Positions 1-5,844 of a stretch of 5,877 bases of DNA are shown piece by piece. The notes beneath the pieces are model-generated. The model ran no database searches, had not been told where the DNA came from, and saw nothing but the letters and a program-made list of their open reading frames with translations. The DNA comes from Halieaceae bacterium. Lineage in GTDB: Bacteria; Pseudomonadota; Gammaproteobacteria; Pseudomonadales; Halieaceae. The stretch spans positions 1 to 5,877 of the forward strand of contig QXYP01000010.1 of NCBI GenBank assembly GCA_009886815.1, in the 5' to 3' direction. A program made the translations under genes and the position numbers. Numbering within the stretch: position 1 is the first letter of the stretch; every line of letters starts with the position of its first letter.

Positions 1-512
1 CCTTCCTTATTATTCCAGGCGCCCTGGTGAATGCCTTCGCCTTTGCGGCTGGCGATCATTGGATCATTTATTTGCTCACCGTCATGCTGTCTATTCCTCC
101 GGCGCTCCTCATTATGCGGATGGGCCGTGGTGGGGAAGATCCAAGATGGGCCCTAAGCTGGGCTATTGTGTCCCTTATCGGTGGCATCCTCATGGCATTG
201 TTAGCCCCCAATTTGATGACGGTCGGTGCGGGTCTATGGCTGATGTTTGTCGGTATTAATGCGCTGGAAGCCATTTTGCCGGCTACCGTGACGCGAGTTG
301 CCCCGGGGAGGTTGCGAGGCACGGCGTTGGGGATTTTTGCAAGCTGCCAGTTTCTGGGTATTTTTGTGGGTGGCGCCCTTGCCGGGTTTATTTTGTCAGC
401 CGGGGGCAGTCAAGCCGTGGCGATTTTGGCGAGTTTCTGTGCCCTAGTTTGGCTGTCAGTGCTTTGGCTGAAGCCATTTACTCCCGTTATTGCCGTTGTT
501 TCTAATGAATAG
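1..512 (+). CDS. MFS transporter, C-terminal part (5' end outside window)
   Basis: The reading frame is open from base 3, before the first possible GTG at 27, so this is the 3' part of a longer gene (about 169 codons seen; MFS proteins usually have about 400 residues). The translation is strongly hydrophobic, with about five membrane segments. These lie near [18 protein letters not shown], then [20 protein letters not shown], then a segment through [18 protein letters not shown]. They are followed by the pair around [26 protein letters not shown] and [19 protein letters not shown]. The RGTALGxxxxxQFLGxxxGG pattern is typical of helix 11 in drug-efflux-type MFS permeases of the inner membrane. 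The protein ends about 10 residues after the last helix, so there is no extra C-terminal domain. The substrate cannot be read from this fragment. An MFS gene just before ssb is an arrangement I recall from Pseudomonas, where uvrA lies on the other side; this is recollection and was not checked. Confidence 0.85.
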   Translation, partial: FLIIPGALVNAFAFAAGDHWIIYLLTVMLSIPPALLIMRMGRGGEDPRWALSWAIVSLIGGILMALLAPNLMTVGAGLWLMFVGINALEAILPATVTRVAPGRLRGTALGIFASCQFLGIFVGGALAGFILSAGGSQAVAILASFCALVWLSVLWLKPFTPVIAVVSNE

Positions 513-543
513 CGGTCAGACCCTCGCCTCGGTATCAGCCCGT

Positions 544-552
544 TGGTATAGT
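544..552 (+). promoter_or_regulatory. Candidate extended -10 promoter for ssb
   Basis: TGGTATAGT matches the extended -10 pattern TGnTATAAT with one mismatch, and lies 55 nt before the ssb start at 608. The -35 position (about 524-529, TCGCCT) is poor, which is tolerated in extended -10 promoters. No LexA box (CTGT-N8-ACAG) is present in the gap, so SOS control as in E. coli is not supported here. Confidence 0.45.
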
Positions 553-597
553 GAGGCTCATGAGTCACCCGGCTGTAATAAAGCAGCCCGCAGCAAT

Positions 598-601
598 GGA
601 G
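598..601 (+). promoter_or_regulatory. Ribosome binding site that fixes the ssb start
   Basis: GGAG lies 6 nt before the ATG at 608. This supports 608 rather than the in-frame GTG at 551, which falls inside the candidate -10 box and would add 19 residues with no counterpart in the SSB family. Confidence 0.7.
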
Positions 602-607
602 AGAGCT

Positions 608-1084
608 ATGGCTTCCCGCGGCATTAATAAAGTTATCTTAGTTGGAAACCTCGGGTCAGACCCTGAGAATCGTATGTCTCAGGCCGGTGCCGCTATTACC
701 AATCTGAGCATTGCCACCTCTGAGACCTGGAAGGACAAGAGTACCGGCCAGCAACAAGAACGCACCGAGTGGCACCGCGTGGTGTTCTTTAATCGCTTAG
801 CTGAAGTGGCGGCCGAGTACCTGCGCAAAGGCTCCAAAGTTTATGTCGAAGGCACCCTGCGGACTCGAAAATGGCAGGATAAACAAACCGGCCAAGATCG
901 TTACACCACAGAAATTGTGGGTAACGAAATGCAGATGCTCGATAGCCGCGGCGCCGGCGGTGGTGGTGGCGATAGCTACAACAATCAAGGTGGCGGCGGC
1001 GGTTTTCAGTCTGCGCCAAGCCCCCAAGCAGCACCCCAAACGGGTGGCTCTTTTGATCCCGTAGATGACGACATACCGTTTTAA
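608..1084 (+). CDS. ssb: Single-stranded DNA-binding protein SSB
   Basis: This encodes the 158-residue homotetrameric protein that coats single-stranded DNA in replication, recombination and repair (E. coli SSB has 178 residues). The N-terminus [20 protein letters not shown] is the classic start of the OB fold, which runs to about residue 112. The DNA-stacking aromatics are present at W41, W55, F61 and W89, one position on from E. coli W40, W54, F60 and W88. A low-complexity Gly-rich linker follows (about 115-132, two runs of five Gly), then a Pro/Gln/Ala stretch. The acidic tip DDDIPF (153-158) is the docking peptide for partners such as PriA, RecQ, exonuclease I and the DNA polymerase III chi subunit. 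The start is supported by a GGAG site 6 nt upstream. It is followed after 28 nt by an RmlD-like gene in the same direction. No defects are visible. Confidence 0.98.
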   Translation: MASRGINKVILVGNLGSDPENRMSQAGAAITNLSIATSETWKDKSTGQQQERTEWHRVVFFNRLAEVAAEYLRKGSKVYVEGTLRTRKWQDKQTGQDRYTTEIVGNEMQMLDSRGAGGGGGDSYNNQGGGGGFQSAPSPQAAPQTGGSFDPVDDDIPF

Positions 1085-1112
1085 GCCTCGCACCTAAAAT
1101 CATTGCGTCGCA

Positions 1113-1988
1113 GTGCGTATTCTTCTTTTAGGATCTGATACCCCTATTGGGCACTCGCTAAGGGCGTTTATTCCGCCATTACAGCGGCATGAGCTGATAC
1201 AGGTTCCGTTGGAAGCTACGCGGTGGACGCGACAGCGCCCGGCAAAAAAACTGGTAAAAACCGCCAACCCCGATCTCATTCTTGACGCGCGACTCGTGAG
1301 CCTAATCGATCGTGTCGGTGCCCTCGAACCCGCCGACATAGAACGCAGTCAGTGGTTGGGGAGCACCGCAGCACGGCAAGGCTGTCACTACCTGTTGCTG
1401 TCGAGCTCCCGCGTGTTTTCGGGAGAGTTGAAGCGACCCTACCGTGAAACCGATAAGGCTGATGCACACGATGAACTGGGCAGTATTTTGGTGGAGGCTG
1501 AAACCCAACTGAGAGAGTTGGTAGATTCAATTTTTGTACTGAGACTGGGCTGGGTGTTTTCTGGGCGAGGCCCCAGTGCTATGAATCGCATTCTCGACCG
1601 ACTGCGCGACGGCAAAAATTTAACGGCATCCGATAATCGCAGAGACTGTCCGGTACACAGTGCTGAAGTGGCGCGAGTCGTTGCTGGGGTTATTGACCAG
1701 ATTAGTGTGGGCGCTCCCGGTAGAGGTTTGTTTCACTATGGCAGTGAGGGAGACACGGGCTATTTCTCCTTTGCCGAAGCCGCGGTCGCTTGTGCGTCTC
1801 AGTTTGGTCGATTCGCTAATGCTCGGGAGCAATTACGTGAGGACAAGACCCTGCCTGCTGCTAATCGCTCCCTCGAATGCACGGCCATTCGGCACCAGTT
1901 TGGTATTCAACAACGGCCGTGGCGCGATTTTGTAGAACGGGCGGTACGTCGCTACATTGAGCTGTATTGCAAGGAGGTAACAGAGTGA
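1113..1988 (+). CDS. RmlD-family (dTDP-4-dehydrorhamnose reductase-like) Rossmann protein with degenerate active site
   Basis: The 291-residue protein has the layout of the extended-SDR/RmlD family. It opens with beta-strand MRILLLG and a nucleotide-binding loop GSDTPIG (7-13); the family GxxGxxG has Thr10 in place of its middle Gly. Next come NPDLILDAR (52-60, matching the family PDxVINxAA), SSSRVFSG (97-104, matching STDYVFDG), LRLGWVFSG (143-151, matching LRTSWVYG), and a C-terminal HYGSEG...SFAEAA and RPWRDFVERAV region like the RmlD substrate-binding half. The catalytic YxxxK expected at 122-126 reads LGSIL, so both Tyr and Lys are replaced by Leu, while the neighbouring Gly123 and Glu130 are kept. 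Reductase chemistry is therefore doubtful; it may be a binding or regulatory protein or use other residues. The start is GTG at 1113 with only a weak ribosome site, but it puts the Rossmann strand at the N-terminus as expected. Its end overlaps moaB by 4 nt (GTGA), suggesting translational coupling. No sugar-nucleotide genes are nearby, so a rhamnose role is not supported. Confidence 0.8.
   Translation: MRILLLGSDTPIGHSLRAFIPPLQRHELIQVPLEATRWTRQRPAKKLVKTANPDLILDARLVSLIDRVGALEPADIERSQWLGSTAARQGCHYLLLSSSRVFSGELKRPYRETDKADAHDELGSILVEAETQLRELVDSIFVLRLGWVFSGRGPSAMNRILDRLRDGKNLTASDNRRDCPVHSAEVARVVAGVIDQISVGAPGRGLFHYGSEGDTGYFSFAEAAVACASQFGRFANAREQLREDKTLPAANRSLECTAIRHQFGIQQRPWRDFVERAVRRYIELYCKEVTE
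1971..1977 (+). promoter_or_regulatory. Strong Shine-Dalgarno that fixes the moaB start
   Basis: AAGGAGG lies 7 nt before the GTG at 1985. It argues for that start over the in-frame TTG at 1967, which lies upstream of the site. The site sits inside the 3' end of the RmlD-like gene, so moaB translation can initiate strongly even though the genes overlap. Confidence 0.85.
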
Positions 1989-2506
1989 CAGGTAATGTTG
2001 GCAATAAGGCTTTGGGCGTTTCCGTGCTGACGGTCAGTGATACGCGAACTCAGGACAATGATACTTCCGGAGATTTCTTGGCAGCTGCAGCTGAGGCGAG
2101 TGGTCATACGCTGTGCGAGCGCGACATTGTAAAGGACGACATCTACCAAATTAGAGCCGTGACGTCAGCTTGGATTGCCAGGCACGACATTGACGTCGTG
2201 TTAATCACGGGCGGGACGGGGTTTTCAGGCCGTGATTCGACACCGGAAGCCATGGCTCCCTTGTTTGATAAACATATTGAGGGTTTTGGTGAGTTGTTTC
2301 GGCAGCTGTCGCACACAGAGATTGGCTCCTCGACCATTCAGTCTCGTGCGCTTGGGGGCTTTGCCAATAACACGGTTATTTTTTGTATGCCCGGCTCTAC
2401 CGGGGCATGCCGCACTGCTTGGGAGGGTGTTCTGAAAGAACAGCTCGATGCCGATCATAGGCCCTGTAATTTTGTGGGCGTGCTGCAGACTCAAGCGGAT
2501 GCCTAG
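1985..2506 (+). CDS. moaB: Molybdenum cofactor biosynthesis protein MoaB
   Basis: This 173-residue protein belongs to the MoaB/MogA family, which binds molybdopterin and in active members adenylates it with ATP before molybdate insertion by MoeA. The family pattern is nearly complete: LTVSDTRT (15-22) followed by NDTSGD; DIVKDD (47-52); the molybdopterin-binding [10 protein letters not shown] (75-84) followed by [17 protein letters not shown] (100-110) with [20 protein letters not shown] (135-141); and a C-terminal [11 protein letters not shown]. The SHTEIGS...QSRA form and length (E. coli MoaB 170) favour MoaB over MogA. E. coli MoaB is reported to be inactive as an adenylyltransferase while archaeal MoaB is active, so the exact activity is inferred. 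With no mogA visible, this protein may supply that step. It starts at GTG inside the stop of the RmlD-like gene, behind a strong Shine-Dalgarno, and ends 3 nt before moeA. Confidence 0.93.
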   Translation: MTGNVGNKALGVSVLTVSDTRTQDNDTSGDFLAAAAEASGHTLCERDIVKDDIYQIRAVTSAWIARHDIDVVLITGGTGFSGRDSTPEAMAPLFDKHIEGFGELFRQLSHTEIGSSTIQSRALGGFANNTVIFCMPGSTGACRTAWEGVLKEQLDADHRPCNFVGVLQTQADA

Positions 2507-2509
2507 ATC

Positions 2510-3721
2510 GTGGCACTAACGCCACTGACTGAGGCTAGAGCTCAGATTTTGGCGCAAGTTCCTGCTGCGCCCGTCGCAGAATACCAAGAGTTGCAGAGCT
2601 GTCTGGGTCGGGTTTTGTCTGAAGACGTGGTAGCAACTCGCGACGTACCGCCCTTTGACAACAGTGCAATGGACGGTTACGCCATTTATCACAGTGACCT
2701 TTCCGGCCCGATTCCTGTTACCCAGCGTATTCCAGCGGGCAGTCCTGCGGGTACTCTAGAGCCGGGTGGTGCGGCTCGAATTTTTACCGGCGGGGTTTTG
2801 CCCGCCGGTGCTGATACCGTGGTGATGCAAGAAAATACCCTGGAAAAGGCGGGGTTAGTGACGGTGACCGAGCGGCCCATTGAGGGTGCAAATATTCGTC
2901 GTCGGGGCAGTGACATTGGCGCTGGCGACACGGTCTTGCGAGCTGGCCAATTGCTCATGCCTCAGGATCTGGGTCTGGCGGCCTCGGTGGGGCGGTATCA
3001 GTTGCCGGTTTATAGGCCTTTGCGCGTGGCAGTGATAACCACCGGTGATGAGCTTGTTGAGCCAGGTGGAGAGCCCGAGCCCTGGCAAATATTCAACAGC
3101 AACGGCACGCAATTATGCAGCCAAATTCGCATGCTGGGCATGGAACCCCTGCATTATCCCAATGTCCCTGACGATGCCGAGCTTACGGGTGAGGCTCTTG
3201 AATTAGCAGCGAAGTCTGCCGACTGTATTATCACGTCCGGTGGCGTGTCGGTGGGCGAGGAAGACCACGTTCGGGCGCAAATTGAGCAACGAGGGACATT
3301 GAATCTCTGGAAATTAGCCCTCAAGCCTGGCAAGCCCCTAGCTTTTGGTGTGGTGGCTGGATGTCCCGTATTTGGACTTCCCGGTAACCCGGTTTCCAGC
3401 TGGATCACCTTTGGTTTACTGGTGAAGCCCTGGCTATTGGCAGCTCAGGGAGCGCAAGTGCCTGAGTTGCGCAGGCTAACCGCGAAAGCGGCCTTTACCA
3501 GAGCTCGACCTGGGACACGGGAAGAATACCTTCGCGTTGTGCTCGACGGTCAGTTCGTACCAGTAGCAACGTTAGCCGGAGATCAAAGCAGTGGCGTGCT
3601 GAGCAGCGCCGGACGTGCGAGTGCCCTAGCTGTGATTCCCGCGGGTGTCACGGTTGCCGAAGGCGATGAAATAGGCGTTATTTTGGTGTCTGAATTTCTT
3701 TCCCCAGTAGCGTCGCACTAG
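2510..3721 (+). CDS. moeA: Molybdopterin molybdenumtransferase MoeA
   Basis: This cytoplasmic enzyme inserts molybdate into adenylylated molybdopterin to give Mo-molybdopterin. The product is 403 residues (E. coli MoeA 411) and appears complete. Conserved blocks are PPFDNSAMDGYA (47-58), IFTGGVLPAGADTVVMQE (91-108), RRRGSDI (130-136), TTGDELVEPG (177-186), NSNGTQL (196-202), VPDDAEL (219-225), SGGVSVGEEDHV (243-254), LKPGKPLAFG (271-280) and FGLPGNPVSSW (288-298). The last stretch, about 320-400, fits the C-terminal beta-barrel domain. D55, D135, E181 and D221 align with E. coli D59, D142, E188 and D228 by a constant offset, so the catalytic set looks intact. The middle domain (about 170-315) is homologous to MoaB, encoded just upstream. 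The start is GTG, 3 nt after the moaB stop, with only a weak GGA-type ribosome site, so coupling to moaB translation is likely. It ends 37 nt from the convergent fabB. Confidence 0.96.
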   Translation: MALTPLTEARAQILAQVPAAPVAEYQELQSCLGRVLSEDVVATRDVPPFDNSAMDGYAIYHSDLSGPIPVTQRIPAGSPAGTLEPGGAARIFTGGVLPAGADTVVMQENTLEKAGLVTVTERPIEGANIRRRGSDIGAGDTVLRAGQLLMPQDLGLAASVGRYQLPVYRPLRVAVITTGDELVEPGGEPEPWQIFNSNGTQLCSQIRMLGMEPLHYPNVPDDAELTGEALELAAKSADCIITSGGVSVGEEDHVRAQIEQRGTLNLWKLALKPGKPLAFGVVAGCPVFGLPGNPVSSWITFGLLVKPWLLAAQGAQVPELRRLTAKAAFTRARPGTREEYLRVVLDGQFVPVATLAGDQSSGVLSSAGRASALAVIPAGVTVAEGDEIGVILVSEFLSPVASH

Positions 3722-3758
3722 CGTGGGGGCTTAGCCGCTATTGCTTGGCGGTGGGTTC

Positions 3759-4988
3759 TCAGGCCTCGTTGTAGCGCTGAAAAATGAGCGTGGCGTTGGT
3801 ACCGCCAAAGCCAAAGCTGTTAGACATGACCCGATTCAAGCCGGCACCGTCTATGCGCTCTCTGGCGATGTTTAGGCCAGCCGCTCCCTCGTCAAGCTGT
3901 GCAATATTCGCCGATGCGGCGATGAAATCTTCTTGCATCATCAGCAATGAGTAGACAGCCTCCTGAACCCCAGCGGCACCTAAGGAGTGGCCGCTGAGTG
4001 ATTTTGTGGAGCCAATCCAGGGGCCACTATCACCCGTGCCAAAAACTTCTCTAACGGCATTGAGTTCTTGTATATCCCCCACAGGGGTGCTCGTGCCGTG
4101 GGCGTTAATGTAGTCAATCGAGCCGTCTACGGTGGCCATCGCTTGCTGCATGCAGCGCACCGCGCCTTCGCCCGAAGGTGCAACCATGTCGTAGCCATCA
4201 CTGGTCGCACCGTAACCGACAATTTCGGCATAGATGTTGGCGCCTCGCGCCAAAGCGTGTTCCAGCGACTCCAGCACTACCATGCCGCCACCGCCGGCGA
4301 TGACGAACCCGTCGCGATCGATATCGTAGGCACGTGAAGCTTGATCGGGGGTCTCGTTGTATTGGGTGGATAGGGCGCCCATAGCGTCAAATAAGCAGCT
4401 TAGCGACCAGTGAAGTTCCTCGCCCCCACCGGCAAAAACGATATCCTGCTTGCCCATTTGAATCAGTTCCATGCCATTGCCAATACAGTGGGCGCTGGTG
4501 GAGCAGGCAGATGAAATAGAGTAGTTCACGCCTTTAATTTTGAAGGGAGTGGCCAAACACGCCGACACGGTGCTGCCCATGGTTTGGGTCACCCGATAAG
4601 GCCCTACCCGTCGCAGGCCTCGATCTCTAAGGATATCGGCCGCTTCGACCTGACTCGCCGAGGAGGCACCCCCTGAGCCAGCAATAATGCCCGTTCGGGG
4701 GTTGGAGACCTGTTCTTCACTGAGTCCGGCATCAGCGATGGCTTGTTCCATGCTCAAGAAGGCGTAACCCGCGGCATCGCCCATAAAACGCCAGCGTTTA
4801 CGGTCAATACAGGCTGATAAATCGATGTCAGGGGTGCCTGCCACGTGGGAACGCATGCCCGCGTCTGCATGCTGTTGACAAAAGCTAATGCCAGATTGCC
4901 CGGCTTTCAGTGCTGCGGTGACTGCAGTTGTGTCATTGCCCAGGCACGACACGGTGCCAATGCCAGTGACAACGACACGCTGGTTCAT
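3759..4988 (-). CDS. fabB: Beta-ketoacyl-ACP synthase I (FabB)
   Basis: This 409-residue enzyme condenses acyl-ACP with malonyl-ACP in the cytoplasm. FabB is the synthase able to extend the cis-3-decenoyl-ACP made by FabA, and so commits carbon to unsaturated fatty acids. The N-terminus [19 protein letters not shown] is the canonical start of the thiolase-fold synthases. The active-site Cys is C162 in [14 protein letters not shown], the two His residues are H297 in [11 protein letters not shown] and H334 in [14 protein letters not shown], and the conserved Lys is K329. The C-terminal [13 protein letters not shown] is present. The E. coli counterparts are C163, H298, K328 and H333; length is also normal (E. 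coli 406). The ATG overlaps the fabA stop by one base (TAATG), with GGAG at 4997-5000 8 nt upstream, so the pair is normally co-translated. The gene itself shows no damage. KAS I rather than KAS II is supported by sequence and by pairing with fabA. Confidence 0.96.
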   Translation of the reverse strand: MNQRVVVTGIGTVSCLGNDTTAVTAALKAGQSGISFCQQHADAGMRSHVAGTPDIDLSACIDRKRWRFMGDAAGYAFLSMEQAIADAGLSEEQVSNPRTGIIAGSGGASSASQVEAADILRDRGLRRVGPYRVTQTMGSTVSACLATPFKIKGVNYSISSACSTSAHCIGNGMELIQMGKQDIVFAGGGEELHWSLSCLFDAMGALSTQYNETPDQASRAYDIDRDGFVIAGGGGMVVLESLEHALARGANIYAEIVGYGATSDGYDMVAPSGEGAVRCMQQAMATVDGSIDYINAHGTSTPVGDIQELNAVREVFGTGDSGPWIGSTKSLSGHSLGAAGVQEAVYSLLMMQEDFIAASANIAQLDEGAAGLNIARERIDGAGLNRVMSNSFGFGGTNATLIFQRYNEA

Positions 4989-5411
4989 TAGAAGGACTCC
5001 GTCGATTGAAACAGGCCCACCCGCAGATCTTTGGCGGTGTAGATGACCGTGCCATCGACTGCGACGGTACCGTCAGCAATACCCATGACGAGTTTGCGCT
5101 CTATCACACGCTTAATCTGAATCTTGTACTCCACCCGCTTCGCTGTAGGGAGTATTTGCCCGGTAAATTTCACGTCACCCGAGCCCAGTGCGCGCCCTCT
5201 GCCCGGATTGCCACGCCAGCCTAGAAAAAACCCCACCAGTTGCCACATGGCGTCGAGTCCCAAACAGCCGGGCATCACAGGGTCACCCGGAAAGTGGCAT
5301 TGGAAAAACCAGCAGTTGAGCATTGCCCGGGCCAAATAAATTGCCCATGCCACAGGCGATGAGCTCTTCTTTGTTGTAGGCGGGTTGTGCAACGTGCGTA
5401 GGAGAGGTCAT
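4988..5411 (-). pseudogene. fabA: Beta-hydroxydecanoyl-ACP dehydratase/isomerase FabA, disrupted by internal deletion and frameshift
   Basis: FabA dehydrates 3-hydroxydecanoyl-ACP and isomerises the trans-2 product to cis-3, the entry to unsaturated fatty acids. Its true start is the ATG at 5411-5409. This gives [20 protein letters not shown] and then [13 protein letters not shown], a normal FabA N-terminus of 33 residues. Family members continue PAPNMLMMDR and reach NPDLWFF about 36 residues later. Here the Leu33 codon (5315-5313) is followed by one base and then the [23 protein letters not shown] block in another frame. About 107 nt are missing, and the original frame stops at 5285-5283 after 42 residues. 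Downstream, the catalytic His (CHF, codon 5296-5294, E. coli H70) and Asp (LDAMW, codon 5254-5252, E. coli D84) and the rest through [13 protein letters not shown] are intact. The uninterrupted frame from an ATG at 5392 yields an out-of-frame nonsense N-terminus and is not the real protein. The cause could be a real mutation or an assembly error; the well-kept remainder suggests it is recent or artificial. Confidence 0.9.
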
Positions 5412-5477
5412 AAAGTATCCGAGTGAAGGCGAGCGGCGGCTTAGCTGATATTTAAAAGCAAAACTCCCGATAGCGCT

Positions 5478-5505
5478 ATTTTAAAGCTTGAAGGTCACAT
5501 GTCCA
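5478..5505 (-). promoter_or_regulatory. Candidate sigma70 promoter of fabA-fabB
   Basis: Read on the - strand, TGGACA (5505-5500) and TAAAAT (5483-5478) are separated by 16 nt, each a 5/6 match to the -35 and -10 consensus. Transcription would start near 5471, leaving a leader of about 60 nt before the fabA ATG at 5411. An 8-bp palindrome TAGCGCTA (5471-5478) lies at the expected start point. A second, weaker -10-like TATAAC (5533-5528) lies further upstream. No FadR-like site was recognised. Confidence 0.5.
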
Positions 5506-5536
5506 GTGAGAGATCAGTTTGATGCGCGTTATAAAG

Positions 5537-5563
5537 CGTTCAATCTCTGCCTGAACGTGAACG
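5537..5563. promoter_or_regulatory. Inverted repeat CGTTCA-N9-TGAACG with an extra TGAACG half site, candidate regulator binding site
   Basis: CGTTCA at 5537-5542 and TGAACG at 5552-5557 form perfect 6-bp arms with a 9-bp spacer. The second arm is immediately repeated (TGAACGTGAACG, 5552-5563). It lies about 126 nt upstream of the fabA start and 32 nt upstream of the candidate -35. TetR-type lipid regulators (FabR, DesT) bind palindromes near fabA/fabB or desaturase promoters in gammaproteobacteria, so control of this operon is possible. The match to a particular regulator was not established. Confidence 0.35.
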
Positions 5564-5566
5564 GCC

Positions 5567-5662
5567 TGAAACTCAGAGGGCCTTTATCGTAGGCTTTGCG
5601 CCGATTGAGTGACTTTATGTCAACATGATTAAGGCTGTGTATTTTTTAACTTGAAACTCAGA
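5567..5662. repeat. Pair of 11-bp direct repeats TGAAACTCAGA
   Basis: The copies lie at 5567-5577 and 5652-5662, 85 bp apart start to start. The match extends to 13 of 14 bases (TGAAACTCAGAGGG and TGAAACTCAGATGG). The 74 bp between them show no terminal inverted repeats and no gene, so this is not a recognisable insertion. Confidence 0.6.
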
Positions 5663-5690
5663 TGGCTGTTGAGACAGACTCTGCATTCTA

Positions 5691-5708
5691 GACCCCAGAC
5701 CCCAGACC
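5691..5708. repeat. Short tandem repeat, 7-bp unit GACCCCA, about 2.6 copies
   Basis: GACCCCA at 5691-5697 is repeated at 5698-5704 and followed by GACC (5705-5708). It lies in non-coding sequence upstream of fabA. Such short G/C-run repeats arise by slippage; no function is visible. Confidence 0.7.
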
Positions 5709-5844
5709 TTGGGAGCCCATCGCTCTTGAATCATTTGAGGACAAAAGCGTCTAGGAATGGCCTTTTTTTAAACTAACCCACGTCATAGCGCTTCGCTAGC
5801 GGATAGACTTCGAACCCTAGGGGGGCTTGAGCACTGAGGGTAAA

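Noticed and set aside
573..588. CTGTAATAAAGCAGCC upstream of ssb as a LexA (SOS) box
   Set aside because: The right half is AGCC instead of ACAG at the required 8-nt spacing, so it fails the CTGT-N8-ACAG rule.
551..607. N-terminal extension of SSB from the GTG at 551
   Set aside because: It starts inside the candidate -10 box, has no family counterpart, and the ATG at 608 has a good ribosome site and the canonical N-terminus.
3734..3752. Hairpin GCCGC-N9-GCGGT between moeA and fabB as a terminator
   Set aside because: Only 5 pairs including a G-U, a 9-nt loop and no T-run on either strand.
4068..4337. Open frame on the + strand opposite fabB
   Set aside because: It is fully antisense to the conserved fabB sequence and gives no recognisable protein.
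5324..5392. ATG at 5392 as the FabA start, giving MHNPPTTKK and so on
   Set aside because: These residues are the out-of-frame reading of the true FabA N-terminus, which matches the family from the ATG at 5411.
5618..5623. Perfect TTGACA on the - strand as the fabA -35 box
   Set aside because: Hexamers at 16-18 nt spacing (such as CGCAAA) do not resemble a -10; the TGGACA/TAAAAT pair nearer the gene is better.
5625..5654. Tiny + strand frame MIKAVYFLT
   Set aside because: Nine codons with no ribosome site; not supportable as a gene.
5763..5769. Run of seven T as an intrinsic terminator
   Set aside because: No convincing GC-rich stem precedes it on the + strand, and no gene on that strand ends just before it.
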